The notes: a model not told the origin generated them from the sequence alone. Counted from the stretch's first letter, positions 1 to 9,446 are shown. The stretch is DNA of 64,000 nt from Bradyrhizobium sp. CCBAU 53338 (GCF_015291665.1 NZ_CP030048.1:5518001-5582000), one strand, 5' to 3'. Made by a program: numbers and translations.

Positions 1-644
1 TGCGGCAGCGATCGGCCACACGCGGGCATCCCTCGATCACACCGTTGGTACGCCATAACGGCTTATAGCAGTTTTGCTGGACTGCCGCCGCAGACGCCGG
101 GAGGATCGGCAGCGCGGCCCGCCTAGAAGCTGGCCCGGACCTACCACGGCCCGGGCCGCTGTGGCGCGATCAGTGTAAGACAGTAGGCCAATCGACCCAG
201 CTGTGGCTTCCGTCCGGGGTGCACGAAATTTCCATCCCGATGTTAGGTAGCCAGATTCTCATAATATCATTTGGCCGCCCGCCGGAAACTGAATCCAATT
301 CGCTATCGCAAAGCGTATCGATTTCTCGCTCAGCAGCGTTCGTCTTCATTGCAATCTCCTGTTTTACGAAGGGATACTTCTCCTCGTAGTTGCGGGATAC
401 GGCAACTACTAGCGACGATCAGTGATTCAGATCACACGCCTACTTGCATCGGTCGTTCCGTTTACAGGCGCGCCCCTAGAGGACGTCGATTAGCCCAAAT
501 TGATGCGGCTGAAGCTGGCGCTTCAGAGCGGCAGATCACGGATGATCTTGCGCCAGTGACGCGGATCAAAAGAAAACCTTGCCTGCCCGAGCGCATGTCG
601 GCGTTGGGTCAACAGCGCCGTTCTGCCGAAAGTAGCTTTGCGAG
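1..644. other. Gene-free left edge
   Basis: No convincing gene is seen. The open frames here have no family resemblance, and the longest one runs antisense into the neighbouring binding-protein gene. There is a stem with 7-bp arms at 132-138 and 151-157. The first ~27 bases closely resemble positions 4491-4517. Base composition is AT-richer than the bulk of the window. It may be decayed accessory DNA, but nothing identifies its source. Confidence 0.4.
132..157. repeat. GC-rich inverted repeat
   Basis: The arms GGCCCGG (132-138) and CCGGGCC (151-157) enclose a 12-base loop. There is no T-run beside it, so an intrinsic terminator is not supported. A similar but longer stem lies at 4557-4585. 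Each sits downstream of a copy of the same ~27-base motif (1-27 and 4491-4517), so the pair may be remnants of one dispersed element. Confidence 0.4.
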
Positions 645-1649
645 CTATTCAATCATCTCGTCAGCGAGCGCCATTAGCCTTGCTGGGATTTCGAGACCGA
701 GCGCTTTCGCCGTCCTTGCGTTGATACTTAAAACCAACTTTGTGGGCGCTTGCACCGGCATTTCGGCTGGCTTCTCTCCTGTAAGGATACGATTGACGTA
801 CCCCGCCACTTCTCTGAGGAATTCGTCCGTGTACCCCGCATCGGGACCGTAAGATATGAGCCCACCGGCGACGACAAAATCGCGCCAAGGGTAGATTGCC
901 GGAAGGCGCTGCCTTGCTATCAATTGGACGAGTTCATTTCGACGCGCATACGTGACGGCATCCGGGAGAAAAACCAAACCGCGGCGTGACGTGTTTCCGA
1001 GGTCGACGATGGTGCGTTCGATGTCCGCGCTGTTTGCATGGGGAGTGACGATCCTCTTGATAGCGAAAGATGGTGCGGCACTTTCGATGGCCCGCAAGAA
1101 ACCCATGGAGTTGTTGCCCGGCTCAGGATTGAAGATGACGCCCAAGCCTTCAATCGAGGGCGCCAGCTCCTTCAAGGAAGACAACCACTTGCTGCCCATC
1201 GACGGTTCGAACGGCGTGGCGCCGGTGACACTGCCTCCTGGGTGCGACAGGCTTTCAACATATCCCATTCCTACTGGATCGCTGACGTTTACAAATACAA
1301 CCGGAATAGTCGTAGCTTCGTGATGCAAAGCCGCCATTGACGTATTCGTCACGGCAACAATGACAGACGGTCGCATCTCTATTAGTTCTTTGGCGCAAGC
1401 CCGCGTTGCATCGGTGTCTCCACCTGAAAAACGATACTGGATTACTGCTTTAGCGCCGGACGCCGGACTGCGCTGGTCTTCAAGCCGCTGGGGAAACGCA
1501 GCCGTGAACAATTTGGCGAAAGGGCTTTCGGCACTGTCGGCGAACAAGACGCCAATCAGGGGAGGACCCGCCGACTGGCCTGCCCGGATCGATAGCGGCC
1601 AGCCTGCCACGGAAACCGCAATCATCGTGATGAGATCGCGCCGTTTCAT
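645..1649 (-). CDS. ABC transporter substrate-binding protein (ABC_sub_bind family)
   Basis: Predicted periplasmic solute receptor of the ABC_sub_bind type (TrpX-like fold, PF04392). The N-terminus has a KRRDL motif and a hydrophobic stretch to about residue 24, so export is expected, possibly by Tat. The usual family phrases are present: 'PLIGVLF' near the start, 'VVFVNVSDPVG' mid-protein and a C-terminal 'IPARLMALADEMIE'. At 334 aa it is normal length. No permease or ATPase lies nearby, which is common for this family in Bradyrhizobium; the ligand is unknown. A related receptor lies at 3328-4314, beyond the cyclase gene. Confidence 0.85.
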   Translation of the reverse strand: MKRRDLITMIAVSVAGWPLSIRAGQSAGPPLIGVLFADSAESPFAKLFTAAFPQRLEDQRSPASGAKAVIQYRFSGGDTDATRACAKELIEMRPSVIVAVTNTSMAALHHEATTIPVVFVNVSDPVGMGYVESLSHPGGSVTGATPFEPSMGSKWLSSLKELAPSIEGLGVIFNPEPGNNSMGFLRAIESAAPSFAIKRIVTPHANSADIERTIVDLGNTSRRGLVFLPDAVTYARRNELVQLIARQRLPAIYPWRDFVVAGGLISYGPDAGYTDEFLREVAGYVNRILTGEKPAEMPVQAPTKLVLSINARTAKALGLEIPARLMALADEMIE

Positions 1650-1862
1650 TTTCTCTACTCAAATGCTCCCAATGGGTGACAGCATGTTGAACAAAGGCCG
1701 ACATTAAAGGGCGAACATTAAATGAGTTCGACGATGGACGATACCGTACGAAAGTTCGATGACCGCTCTGGGTCCATCAGCGGACTTCAGCCGTTCCCCG
1801 CCTTGGGTCAGCCACGGGCCACAAGGAGACATGAGCTGAATGTGTCGTCTACGCCGTCTGAG

Positions 1863-3191
1863 CTATTGAACGGCCGCGAACAAATCCCAATGCCCCGGCA
1901 GTCCCTTCAGATCAAACGAGCCTCGGTTTGTGAACGTTAATCCGGCACCAGCAACCAAATCGGTAACGACGCGCGACACAAATACTTCGTTCTCGCCCGA
2001 CTGCCCCATAATCCGGGCAGCGACATGAACCGCAATTCCACCTACGTCGTCGCCACGCATCTCGACCTCACCCGTGTGCAGCCCCGCGCGTATAGGCAAA
2101 CCAATCTGCTGGGCGGCTTCACCGAGCGCCAAAGCGCAACGAACACCGCGTCCGGGGCCATCGAACATGGCTAAAATCCCATCGCCTGTGTTCTTGACTA
2201 TCTTTCCCCGATGCTTCTCGACGACTTGAGCGGCCAAGCGATCATGAGTGTCCAAAAGAGCGCGCCAACGACGATCCCCGAGCTCTATCGCTCGTGTCGT
2301 TGAGTTGACTATGTCGGTAAACAATACGGTCGCCAGGACGCGGCCAACGTCATCCGAAATGTCAGGTCGGTGCCCTGTGACAAACTCCTCGATGTCGTCC
2401 ATCACCTCTTCGCATCCCGGAGTAAGTAGAAGACCGTGCGGAAGATTGTCATATTCGACGTACTTTGCTCCAACAATCGCATGCGCCAGCTTCCGTCCCT
2501 CAGCGACGGGAACAACAGCATCCATCTTGCTGTGAAGTAGAAGAGTTGGCACCCGCACACTTTGCAAAATAGGTTCGACATCTATGCGTCGATTCATCAC
2601 CATCACTGCTTTGAACGCACCTGGGCTACAGCTCATCCGCTCGAATTTTCCTAGGGCCGCGAGCTGCTCCTTTGTACCCTCCGTTATCCCGACGACGCGT
2701 TTCATCATTTGCCCCGAGCCCCAGCCAGCAACGATCTGGTCCGCAATTGCCTCAAACTGAGCTTCAGGGACGGAGTAACCGGCTCGAATGAACCCGCCCG
2801 CTAGAACCAAGTGGGAAACACGGTCTGGATAAGTCGCGGAAAAAAGAAGGCTCATGGCACTGCCCTCTGAGAAACCCAACAGAGCCGTTTTGCGGGACCC
2901 CACCGCATCCAGCACCGCACGAATGTCGTCTACGCGCTCTTCAAGTGACGGCACCCCCGGTACTCGGTCCGACAGGCCCACGCCACGCTTGTCGAAAGTT
3001 ATGATCCGAGCGAAGCGAGCTAGCCGGAGCACGTTGTCGATTACGCCCGGCAGCTCGAGAATGAGCTCAATATGCGAGATCGCGCCAGGGATGATCATAA
3101 GATCGATCGGTCCGTCGCCAATGACGTGGTACGCAATGTTTATGTCGCCGCTGCGCGCGTATTGAGTTTGCGGCATAATAAAATGGGCCAT
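1863..3191 (-). CDS. Alpha/beta hydrolase-adenylate cyclase fusion protein
   Basis: Two domains in 442 aa. Residues ~10-265 are an alpha/beta hydrolase with the nucleophile elbow GFSEG (Ser108), a 'SKMDAVVP' acid region and a C-terminal 'LPHG' histidine. Residues ~285-442 are a class III nucleotide cyclase with metal Asp in 'FTDIVNST', the adenine-selecting Lys in 'GKIVKNTGDG', a second Asp in 'GDDVGGIAVHVAAR' and the transition-state Arg. Both active sites look intact, so cAMP production gated by a hydrolase-like sensor is a reasonable inference. The ATG at 3191 is preferred over an upstream TTG at 3203 because GGAG lies 6 bases before it. No transmembrane segment is seen. Confidence 0.88.
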   Translation of the reverse strand: MAHFIMPQTQYARSGDINIAYHVIGDGPIDLMIIPGAISHIELILELPGVIDNVLRLARFARIITFDKRGVGLSDRVPGVPSLEERVDDIRAVLDAVGSRKTALLGFSEGSAMSLLFSATYPDRVSHLVLAGGFIRAGYSVPEAQFEAIADQIVAGWGSGQMMKRVVGITEGTKEQLAALGKFERMSCSPGAFKAVMVMNRRIDVEPILQSVRVPTLLLHSKMDAVVPVAEGRKLAHAIVGAKYVEYDNLPHGLLLTPGCEEVMDDIEEFVTGHRPDISDDVGRVLATVLFTDIVNSTTRAIELGDRRWRALLDTHDRLAAQVVEKHRGKIVKNTGDGILAMFDGPGRGVRCALALGEAAQQIGLPIRAGLHTGEVEMRGDDVGGIAVHVAARIMGQSGENEVFVSRVVTDLVAGAGLTFTNRGSFDLKGLPGHWDLFAAVQ

Positions 3192-3327
3192 ATCTGGCTC
3201 CAACGTCCCGGGACGTTCTACGCTTAGAATGAAGTCTCAAGAACAAATTTTAGAGTTTCACCACCAACGCCTATCATATTAGCCGAGCTGCGTCTTCGTG
3301 CTCATGCAGCGCCGCAAAATCCACGCA

Positions 3328-4314
3328 CTATTCGATCACCTCGTCGGCGCTTGCGAGCAAGGTTGGTGGGATAGTAATCCCAATCTCTCGCGCCGCTTTG
3401 GTGCTGATCGAGAACTTGAAGGAGGTAGGTTGACGAAATGGCATTTCTGCAGGATTTCCACCATCGAGTATCTGAGCCGCCTGATCGGCGACTTGGCGGA
3501 ACGCATCAAACAAGTCACGGTAATAGGCCATAAGGCCCCCTGCGACCACGAGATCGCGAAACGGATACATGGCCGGGATTTGCGCGTTCGTTGCGATACC
3601 GACCAACACCTTACTGTTCGGCAGGTGTTGAGGTTCGTCCGAAACCAGCAAGAGTTCGGCACCCACCTTCACGACCGAGTCGTAGGCGGCCTTGTAGGCT
3701 CGCTCATTTAGACTGTTACCGAGGTCGACGTGCAGAAAGGAAAGCTTTAGTTCTTCCGCCGCTTGTTTCGCCATCGCTGCTTGAGGTTGCTGCATCGCCT
3801 GGGATGACGAGAGGTAGGCGAGCCGGGTTGCATCGGGTCGAGTTTCCCGCAAGAGCGACAGCCGCTTACCACTAAGCTCAGCACCCGCATCGACCGTTAT
3901 GCCTGTGACGTTTCCGCCCGGTCGCGCTAGACTGGACACGAGCCCCAATGCCACTGGATCGCCGATGACGGTAACGATTGGAATCGTCTGAGTTGCAGCT
4001 TTCAGGGCTAAGGTCATCGGAGGCGCGCCTGTCACGATAACCTCCGGGTGATTGCCAACTACCGTTGCTGCCAAATCAGCGAAACGATCCATGCTGCCCA
4101 TGGCCGCATAACGGTCCACGATCAGATTGCGCCCTTCCACGTAACCGTGACGAACCAACCCGTCTAGAAATTCGGCCTCAACGGGATTGATCTTGGTACC
4201 GTCCCAGCCAGGAAGAACGATTCCTATCCGCCTCTGCCGAGCGGACTGTTGCGCGTGCGCGGAGCAGGCAAGTGCGCTCGCCGAAGCTAGTGCAAGAAAA
4301 TCCCGTCTCCTCAT
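3328..4314 (-). CDS. ABC transporter substrate-binding protein (ABC_sub_bind family)
   Basis: Second receptor of the same family as the gene at 645-1649. It has an N-terminal RRRDF motif and a hydrophobic signal ending near 'SAHAQQ', the family phrases 'IVTVIGDPVALGLV' and 'LARPGGNVTGIT', and the C-terminal 'IPPTLLASADEVIE'. At 328 aa it is complete. Again there are no transporter partners. The two receptors are clearly diverged, so this is not a recent duplication. Ligand unknown. Confidence 0.85.
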   Translation of the reverse strand: MRRRDFLALASASALACSAHAQQSARQRRIGIVLPGWDGTKINPVEAEFLDGLVRHGYVEGRNLIVDRYAAMGSMDRFADLAATVVGNHPEVIVTGAPPMTLALKAATQTIPIVTVIGDPVALGLVSSLARPGGNVTGITVDAGAELSGKRLSLLRETRPDATRLAYLSSSQAMQQPQAAMAKQAAEELKLSFLHVDLGNSLNERAYKAAYDSVVKVGAELLLVSDEPQHLPNSKVLVGIATNAQIPAMYPFRDLVVAGGLMAYYRDLFDAFRQVADQAAQILDGGNPAEMPFRQPTSFKFSISTKAAREIGITIPPTLLASADEVIE

Positions 4315-4965
4315 TCGATTGAACCATCAGAGTTGGAGCGGACAGGCGCGTCGTCACCATAGGTATTGAAGCCGACAAAGCGCGCGGAGACAAGGCTCCC
4401 AGGCCGGAGTTGGGTCAATCGCGACGGTATGGCCCGGGTTAAGTTGGGCCCGCTCTACCCCTGACAGCCGACATATCCTCGGTCGTAGGATGCGGCAGCG
4501 ATGGGCCAAAGGCGGACGCTGCGCCCGCCCAAGATCCTTCGTGTTTGAAAATAGTTGGCCCCGGAGTGCCTAGGAGTCCGGGGCCATAGCCTAAACGGCA
4601 GGGTTGGGTTGGCGTGCCGCTCGACTATTGTTCGAGCCTAGCCAAATTGTCCCCCATCACGTTGATCTGCAGCAAATCGAGCCACTAAGAAAGTACGTGG
4701 ACCTTGGCTCTGTTGAGTTGCTGAATTTCGACAGACTTCGGTATTTCACCGGAGGTGTGAAACGTACGACCCGAAACTACGGTGCGGCGCACGTGAGCGA
4801 GCGTAGGTATGACGGGCCGTCGCAACAAACAAAATCCACCTGTTTTGATCTGCCAAGAGTGCCGTCGCGCAATGGATTATCTCGCGACACTGCCAAAGAT
4901 TGCAAATCTGCCGGCAGTGCACGCTTACAGGTGCTTGCCATGTTGCAGAGTGGATACCATCGATC
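4315..4965. other. Gene-free stretch with hairpin and repeated motif
   Basis: No credible gene: the plus-strand frame at 4604-5029 has no recognisable domain and no ribosome site. The stretch contains a second copy of the ~27-base motif found at the window start (4491-4517) and a strong stem at 4557-4585. It could hold the promoter of the upstream receptor gene and relics of accessory DNA. Confidence 0.35.
4557..4585. repeat. Perfect 9-bp inverted repeat (hairpin)
   Basis: GGCCCCGGA (4557-4565) pairs perfectly with TCCGGGGCC (4577-4585) around an 11-base loop. No T-run follows on either strand, so Rho-independent termination is uncertain; a REP-like or remnant element is as likely. Confidence 0.5.
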
Positions 4966-5202
4966 TCAAATAAGACCGCCAGCTTTTGTGCGCGCCTGGT
5001 CCAAAAGGCCCAATATTGCGGAGCGCTGAGCGATCAAGGCGTCCTTCCGCTCTCCATCAGCACACCGTTCGATGACTGCGGTGGTCTTTCGCATATATTC
5101 CTCGAGCCGCTCCAAAAGTTCCGGAATGTGCTCGCTGGCGACCTCTCCGAAGAAACGCGCAAGCTGGCTCGGGACATTCGGCAGCACGACAACTTTTGGC
5201 AT
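4966..5202 (-). CDS. Small hypothetical protein, helical
   Basis: A 78-aa frame with a protein-like composition: amphipathic helices rich in Leu, Glu, Arg and Ala ('LARFFGEV', 'IPELLERLEEYMRK', 'RSAILGLLDQAR'), and no signal or membrane segment. The ribosome site is weak (GAG about 9 bases upstream). I do not recognise a family. It lies alone between the second receptor and the AraC gene, all on the minus strand. The competing plus-strand frames here have shadow-like composition, which favours this one. It may be a real small gene or the end of a decayed one. Confidence 0.45.
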   Translation of the reverse strand: MPKVVVLPNVPSQLARFFGEVASEHIPELLERLEEYMRKTTAVIERCADGERKDALIAQRSAILGLLDQARTKAGGLI

Positions 5203-5422
5203 GGCGATCTCGCAGTTATTGGCGAGCAGCTTGATACCGTCGATGTCTTACTTAAGCCGGCAATTCTTCTATCGAAAATCAGAAGCGCGCAGAAATTGGG
5301 CTCCGCTGAAACATCGTTAGGAGCAACAGGGTCACCAAGTATGGTTTTGATCAGAGGTAGCCGTCTGTTCGGTGCAACGGACTTTTGTCGTCGGATCGCG
5401 GTTGGGCTATGCCCTCCTCTGC

Positions 5423-6406
5423 TTACCCGGAGCTTCGTGCGCGAGTCAGAGTTTCGGACGGAAGTTCTCCGAAATGGATTTTGTAGGCGCGCGAAAAGTC
5501 GCCCATGTGCCAGAACCCGTTTGCCAGTGCGATATCTTTGACCGTCGCCATCGGAGCGCCTGCTTTGAGTTTGCGGCGAACAGCCCAAAGTCGCTTTCCA
5601 GCGAGGTATCGATGCGGACTCATTCCATGAACTGCATGAACGGCCGCCTGAAGCGTCCGCTGGCTGACGCTAAGTTCTCTTGCTATCTGGTCGCAGTGGA
5701 GCAAACTCATTGAGTTAGATTGAGTTAGCTCGTCCAAGTCACGGACCAATTTTTGATACCTATCGAAGCTGCGCCCGCGTTCGCGATGCGTCGCTTCGGA
5801 TAGCAAGATGTAATCGAGTGCGGCGACGAGAGTTTCGTGCATCGGCTCTCGCACGTTGTCCAAGTGCTTTGCCTTTGCGGCGAAGTGAAACATCTCCAAG
5901 ATGATGGCGCCCAACTTCTCTACGCGGTCCAGCGTCGTGGTGGCGGGCACGATTCCTGTGTCGAAGTCGGCCCAACCCCGGTTCCTCATGTCAGAATTAA
6001 AGCGGAGCATGAGGTAAGTATTCGGCTGCTCTTCAACCGCTATCGTAGGCGTTTTGCCTCGCATGACGGCTACAGTTGAATTATCGAACACACGACCGTT
6101 GATCGTTGCATTGAAGGACAAGGGGACAACCATTCCTAACCCATATTCAGCGCCCATGTTGGTCTCCAGGCGGCGCGCGAAAGACCGTTGAAGGACGAGG
6201 AGACTGTTTGGGAAAGGTAGAATGGCGCGAACGGCCGATGAGTTCTTCGGGTCCAGTGGCACGCTGACGCCACCGCCGACCACCTCATTGGGACGATATT
6301 CTTCGGCAGTCGCAAATCGCTCGATGCCGAGCACAGGCGATGGCGAAAGGCTACGGACAGCCATGGCAAGATGATCCGGTTCATCAAACGTGAAACGATA
6401 GCCCAA
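5423..6406 (-). CDS. AraC family transcriptional regulator
   Basis: Predicted DNA-binding activator, 327 aa. Residues ~1-200 are the AraC-binding-like sensor region ('FTFDEPDHLAMAVRS' start). Residues ~225-325 carry the double helix-turn-helix with 'IARELSVSQRTLQ' and the family signature around 'DIALANGFWHMGDFSRAYKIHFGELPS'. The frame opens with TTG at 6406, kept because the conserved N-terminal phrase begins there; an ATG at 6364 is the alternative. Inducer and targets are unknown. The next gene downstream is only the small unknown ORF, and no divergent partner is present. Confidence 0.85.
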   Translation of the reverse strand: MGYRFTFDEPDHLAMAVRSLSPSPVLGIERFATAEEYRPNEVVGGGVSVPLDPKNSSAVRAILPFPNSLLVLQRSFARRLETNMGAEYGLGMVVPLSFNATINGRVFDNSTVAVMRGKTPTIAVEEQPNTYLMLRFNSDMRNRGWADFDTGIVPATTTLDRVEKLGAIILEMFHFAAKAKHLDNVREPMHETLVAALDYILLSEATHRERGRSFDRYQKLVRDLDELTQSNSMSLLHCDQIARELSVSQRTLQAAVHAVHGMSPHRYLAGKRLWAVRRKLKAGAPMATVKDIALANGFWHMGDFSRAYKIHFGELPSETLTRARSSG

Positions 6407-6647
6407 CGTTGGTTAGAACGTTCTTAAGGATTATTCGGAGTCGCCCAATTTGCGGGAAGGCCGATGGTCGCTCCGCGAAGAAGTAAGGTCTGCGTCAGGA
6501 TTGCCGTGGCGGATAATGCGCTTTGTTCCAGCGCTCGCATTGTTTAGCTCCCTAGGTCTGCCCCGGGTCAAAAGCCGGCCTCGGCTCCCGCGCGCGGGAA
6601 CGTCTGCTTAGGAATGAGCGCAGACTCGGATTGCCTGCAGTTGGCGT

Positions 6648-7826
6648 TCATCGATCGACGCGAACCCAGGCGCCATTCGCCGCGGATGATCGCACCGCCG
6701 CGTCGATGAACTTCATGCCGGCGAGCCCATCATGCACCGTCGGGTAGATCACCGCCGGATCGGGCTTGACGCCTGATGTGGCGGCGCGAATGGCGCGCGC
6801 GGCTTCGGCATAGATCGTCGCGAATCCTTCGAGGTAACCTTCGGGGTGACCGGACGGCACGCGGGTGACGCGGCCGGCCTCCGGCAACGCGCCGGCGCCG
6901 CCGCGGGTCAGCAATCGTTTCGGCTGGCCGTAGGGCGTGAACCAGAGATAGTTCGGATCGGACTGCGCCCATTCGAGGCCGCCCTTGGTGCCGTGGACGC
7001 GCAGCTTCAATCCATTCTCGTTGCCGACAGCGACCTGGCTGGCCCACAGCATGCCCTTGGCGCCACCCTTCCACCTCAGAAGGATCTGGACGTCGTCGTC
7101 GAGCAGCCGGCCCGGCACGAAGGTCGAGAGCTGGGCGAGCAGCTCGTCGAGCTCGAGCCCGCTGACGAAGCAGGCGAGATGATAGGCATGCGTTCCGATG
7201 TCGCCGATGCAGCCGCCGGCGCCGGAGCGGGCCGGATCGGTCCGCCACGCCGCCTGTTTCTGGCCCGTGGCCTCCAGCCACTCCGTCAGCCAGTCCTGCA
7301 GATACTCGGCCTGGACCAGCCTGATCTCGCCGAGATCGCCTGATGCCACCATGGCGCGGGCCTGGCGGATCATCGGATAGCCCGCATAATTGTGCGTGAC
7401 GACGAAGACCTTGCCGGTCTTCTTCACCAGCGCCGCCAATTCCTCGGCCTCCGTGACACCAGTCGTCAGCGGCTTGTCGCAGATCACATGGATGCCGGCT
7501 GCGAGGAAAGCCTTTGCCACCGGACCATGCATGTGATTGGGGGTGACGATCGAGACCGCCTCGATGCCATCAGGCCGGGCGGCTTCCGCTCGTGCCATCT
7601 CCTCATAGCCGCCATAGGCGCGGTCCGCCGCGATCCCGAGCTCCCTTGCCGAAGCCATGGCGCGCGCAGGGTCCGAGGCGAGCGCACCCGCCACGAGCTC
7701 GAACTGGTCATCGATCCTGAAAGCGATGCGATGCACCGCGCCGATGAAAGCCCCCTGCCCGCCGCCGACCATGCCGAGCCGGATGCGGCGGTGGCCGCCG
7801 GTCTCGTTGCCTGCCTCGATTGCCAT
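6648..7826 (-). CDS. Gfo/Idh/MocA family oxidoreductase
   Basis: Predicted NAD(P)-dependent sugar or inositol-type dehydrogenase, 392 aa. The N-terminal Rossmann fold has 'GMVGGGQGAFIG' in place of GxGxxG, the 'CDKPLTT' catalytic lysine motif (the EKP equivalent) and 'GGCIGDIGTHAYHL' with the Asp/His pair of the second domain. The start has GAGG upstream. It lies 12 bases after the isomerase-like gene at 7839-8894, so the two are surely co-transcribed; this pairing is typical of cyclitol or keto-sugar catabolism. The substrate cannot be read from sequence. Confidence 0.9.
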   Translation of the reverse strand: MAIEAGNETGGHRRIRLGMVGGGQGAFIGAVHRIAFRIDDQFELVAGALASDPARAMASARELGIAADRAYGGYEEMARAEAARPDGIEAVSIVTPNHMHGPVAKAFLAAGIHVICDKPLTTGVTEAEELAALVKKTGKVFVVTHNYAGYPMIRQARAMVASGDLGEIRLVQAEYLQDWLTEWLEATGQKQAAWRTDPARSGAGGCIGDIGTHAYHLACFVSGLELDELLAQLSTFVPGRLLDDDVQILLRWKGGAKGMLWASQVAVGNENGLKLRVHGTKGGLEWAQSDPNYLWFTPYGQPKRLLTRGGAGALPEAGRVTRVPSGHPEGYLEGFATIYAEAARAIRAATSGVKPDPAVIYPTVHDGLAGMKFIDAAVRSSAANGAWVRVDR

Positions 7827-7838
7827 CTGTTGCCTCGC

Positions 7839-8894
7839 TCAGGTGATGCCGAGCATCGTGCGGACCATCTCGACGTCGGTGCCGGCGCCGGCGAAATCGT
7901 CGAAGGCCTTTTCGGTGACCCGGATGATGTGGTTCCTGATGAACTCGGCGCCCTCGCGCGCACCGTCCTCGGGATGCTTCAGCGCGCATTCCCATTCGAG
8001 CACCGCCCAGCTGCCGTAGTCATACTGCGTCAGCTTCGAGAACACCGCGCCGAAATCGATCTGTCCGTCCCCCGGCGAGCGGAAGCGGCCGGCCCTGTTC
8101 ACCCAGCCCTGGAATCCGCCATAGACGCCCTGCCGGCCGGTCGGGTTGAACTCGGCGTCCTTGACGTGAAACGCCTTGATGCGCTCGTGGTAGATGTCGA
8201 TGTAGTCGAGATAGTCGAGCTGCTGCAGCACGAAGTGCGAGGGGTCGTAGAGCAGGTTCGCGCGCCGATGGTTGTTCACCCTGTCGAGGAACATCTCGTA
8301 GGAGACGCCGTCGTGAAGATCTTCGCCGGGGTGGATCTCATAGGCGAGATCGACGCCGTGCGCGTCGGCCTCGTCGAGGATCGGCCGCCATCGCCTCGCA
8401 AGCTCGTCGAAGGCCTCATCGACCAGACCAGGCGGACGTTGCGGCCACGGATAGATGTAGGGCCAGGCGAGTGCGCCCGAGAAGGTCGCGTGCGCCGTGA
8501 GGCCGAGGCGCTTCGAGGCGCGGATCGCCGACTTGACCTGGTCGACGGCCCATTCGGTACGTGCCTTCGGATTGCCCCGCACTTCGGGCGCGGCGAAGCC
8601 GTCGAACACGGAATCATAGGCCGGATGAACGGCGACGAGCTGGCCCTGGAGATGGGTCGAAAGCTCCGTGATCGCGAGACCGTGACTGGCGGCGACGCCC
8701 TTCACCTCGTCAGCGTAGCCTTGCGACTCCGCCGCCTTCTTCAGATCGAACAGCCGCGCATCCCAGCTCGGGATCTGCACGCCGATGTAGCCGAGCGAGG
8801 CGGCCCATCTGCAGATCGCATCGAAGGAATTGAACGGCGCCGCGTCGGCTGCGAACTGAGCGAGGAAGATTGCAGGTCCCTTGATCATCTTCAT
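7839..8894 (-). CDS. Sugar phosphate isomerase/epimerase family protein (AP endonuclease 2 fold)
   Basis: TIM-barrel metal enzyme of the xylose isomerase-like superfamily, 351 aa. The metal-binding positions are visible as 'YEIHPGED', 'LLYDPSHFVLQ', 'IKAFHVKDAEF' and 'AVLEWECALKHPED'. AAGGAG lies about 11 bases before the ATG. It is the first gene of a tight pair with the Gfo/Idh/MocA dehydrogenase. It probably isomerises or dehydrates a sugar or inositol derivative produced or consumed by that partner; the exact reaction is inference. Confidence 0.88.
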   Translation of the reverse strand: MKMIKGPAIFLAQFAADAAPFNSFDAICRWAASLGYIGVQIPSWDARLFDLKKAAESQGYADEVKGVAASHGLAITELSTHLQGQLVAVHPAYDSVFDGFAAPEVRGNPKARTEWAVDQVKSAIRASKRLGLTAHATFSGALAWPYIYPWPQRPPGLVDEAFDELARRWRPILDEADAHGVDLAYEIHPGEDLHDGVSYEMFLDRVNNHRRANLLYDPSHFVLQQLDYLDYIDIYHERIKAFHVKDAEFNPTGRQGVYGGFQGWVNRAGRFRSPGDGQIDFGAVFSKLTQYDYGSWAVLEWECALKHPEDGAREGAEFIRNHIIRVTEKAFDDFAGAGTDVEMVRTMLGIT

Positions 8895-8948
8895 CGCATG
8901 ACTCCTTCCGACCTGGTTGCGCGTGGCGGCCCAACAGACGGTACGACG

Positions 8949-9446
8949 CTATTTGCCCAGGGCGGCGGCGACTTCGCCGACCAGCTGCTCTGCCAGCATG
9001 TGATAGCCCTCCGGCGTGAGATGCTGCCCATCGGGTTGATGCGGCAGGCCGCGCAGCATCCCGTTCGGAAGCATGACGACCTTGATGCCCATCGCGCCCA
9101 GCCGGCTCTGGATGGCAGGCGTGTTGTCGGCGGCGAGCTTCCTCCGGTCGTTTCCGCCGGGTTGAAGGATCACGACGCTCGTTCCCTTCGGAACCACGCG
9201 ATCGAGGCGCGCCAGCATGCCTCCCGTGGTGTCACCGTTGATGCCGGCATTGACGACGCGGACGCTCAGACCCCTTGCGCGGAGAAGCGCTTCGAGCTGT
9301 GCGGGATAGGCCTGGCTGCGCGACACACCCTTGCCAAAAGTGTTGCTGGCGCCAAGGGCCACGACGGTTGCCGCGTGAGCCGCGCCAGGCGCGGAGAACA
9401 TCGCAAATGCACCAAGAAGAATGATCCGGCCAAGCTTTGCGGTCAC
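8949..9446 (-). CDS. Secreted SGNH/GDSL hydrolase (arylesterase/lysophospholipase-like)
   Basis: 165 aa. The GTG at 9446 is chosen, not the longer frame opening at 9638: GGGGAG lies 8 bases upstream, and the product then starts with a good signal peptide ending near 'GAAHA'. SGNH blocks follow: 'VVALGASNTFGKG' (a GAS variant of the GDS serine block), 'VNAGINGDTTGGM', 'VILQPGGNDRR' and the C-terminal 'PDGQHLTPEGYHML' with the Asp-x-x-His pair. The family hydrolyses esters or thioesters, and this one should be periplasmic. It lies upstream of the isomerase/dehydrogenase pair on the same strand. Confidence 0.85.
   Translation of the reverse strand: MTAKLGRIILLGAFAMFSAPGAAHAATVVALGASNTFGKGVSRSQAYPAQLEALLRARGLSVRVVNAGINGDTTGGMLARLDRVVPKGTSVVILQPGGNDRRKLAADNTPAIQSRLGAMGIKVVMLPNGMLRGLPHQPDGQHLTPEGYHMLAEQLVGEVAAALGK

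Noticed and set aside
4604..5029. 141-aa plus-strand frame
   Set aside because: No ribosome site, no domain, low-complexity composition; it overlaps the better minus-strand ORF.
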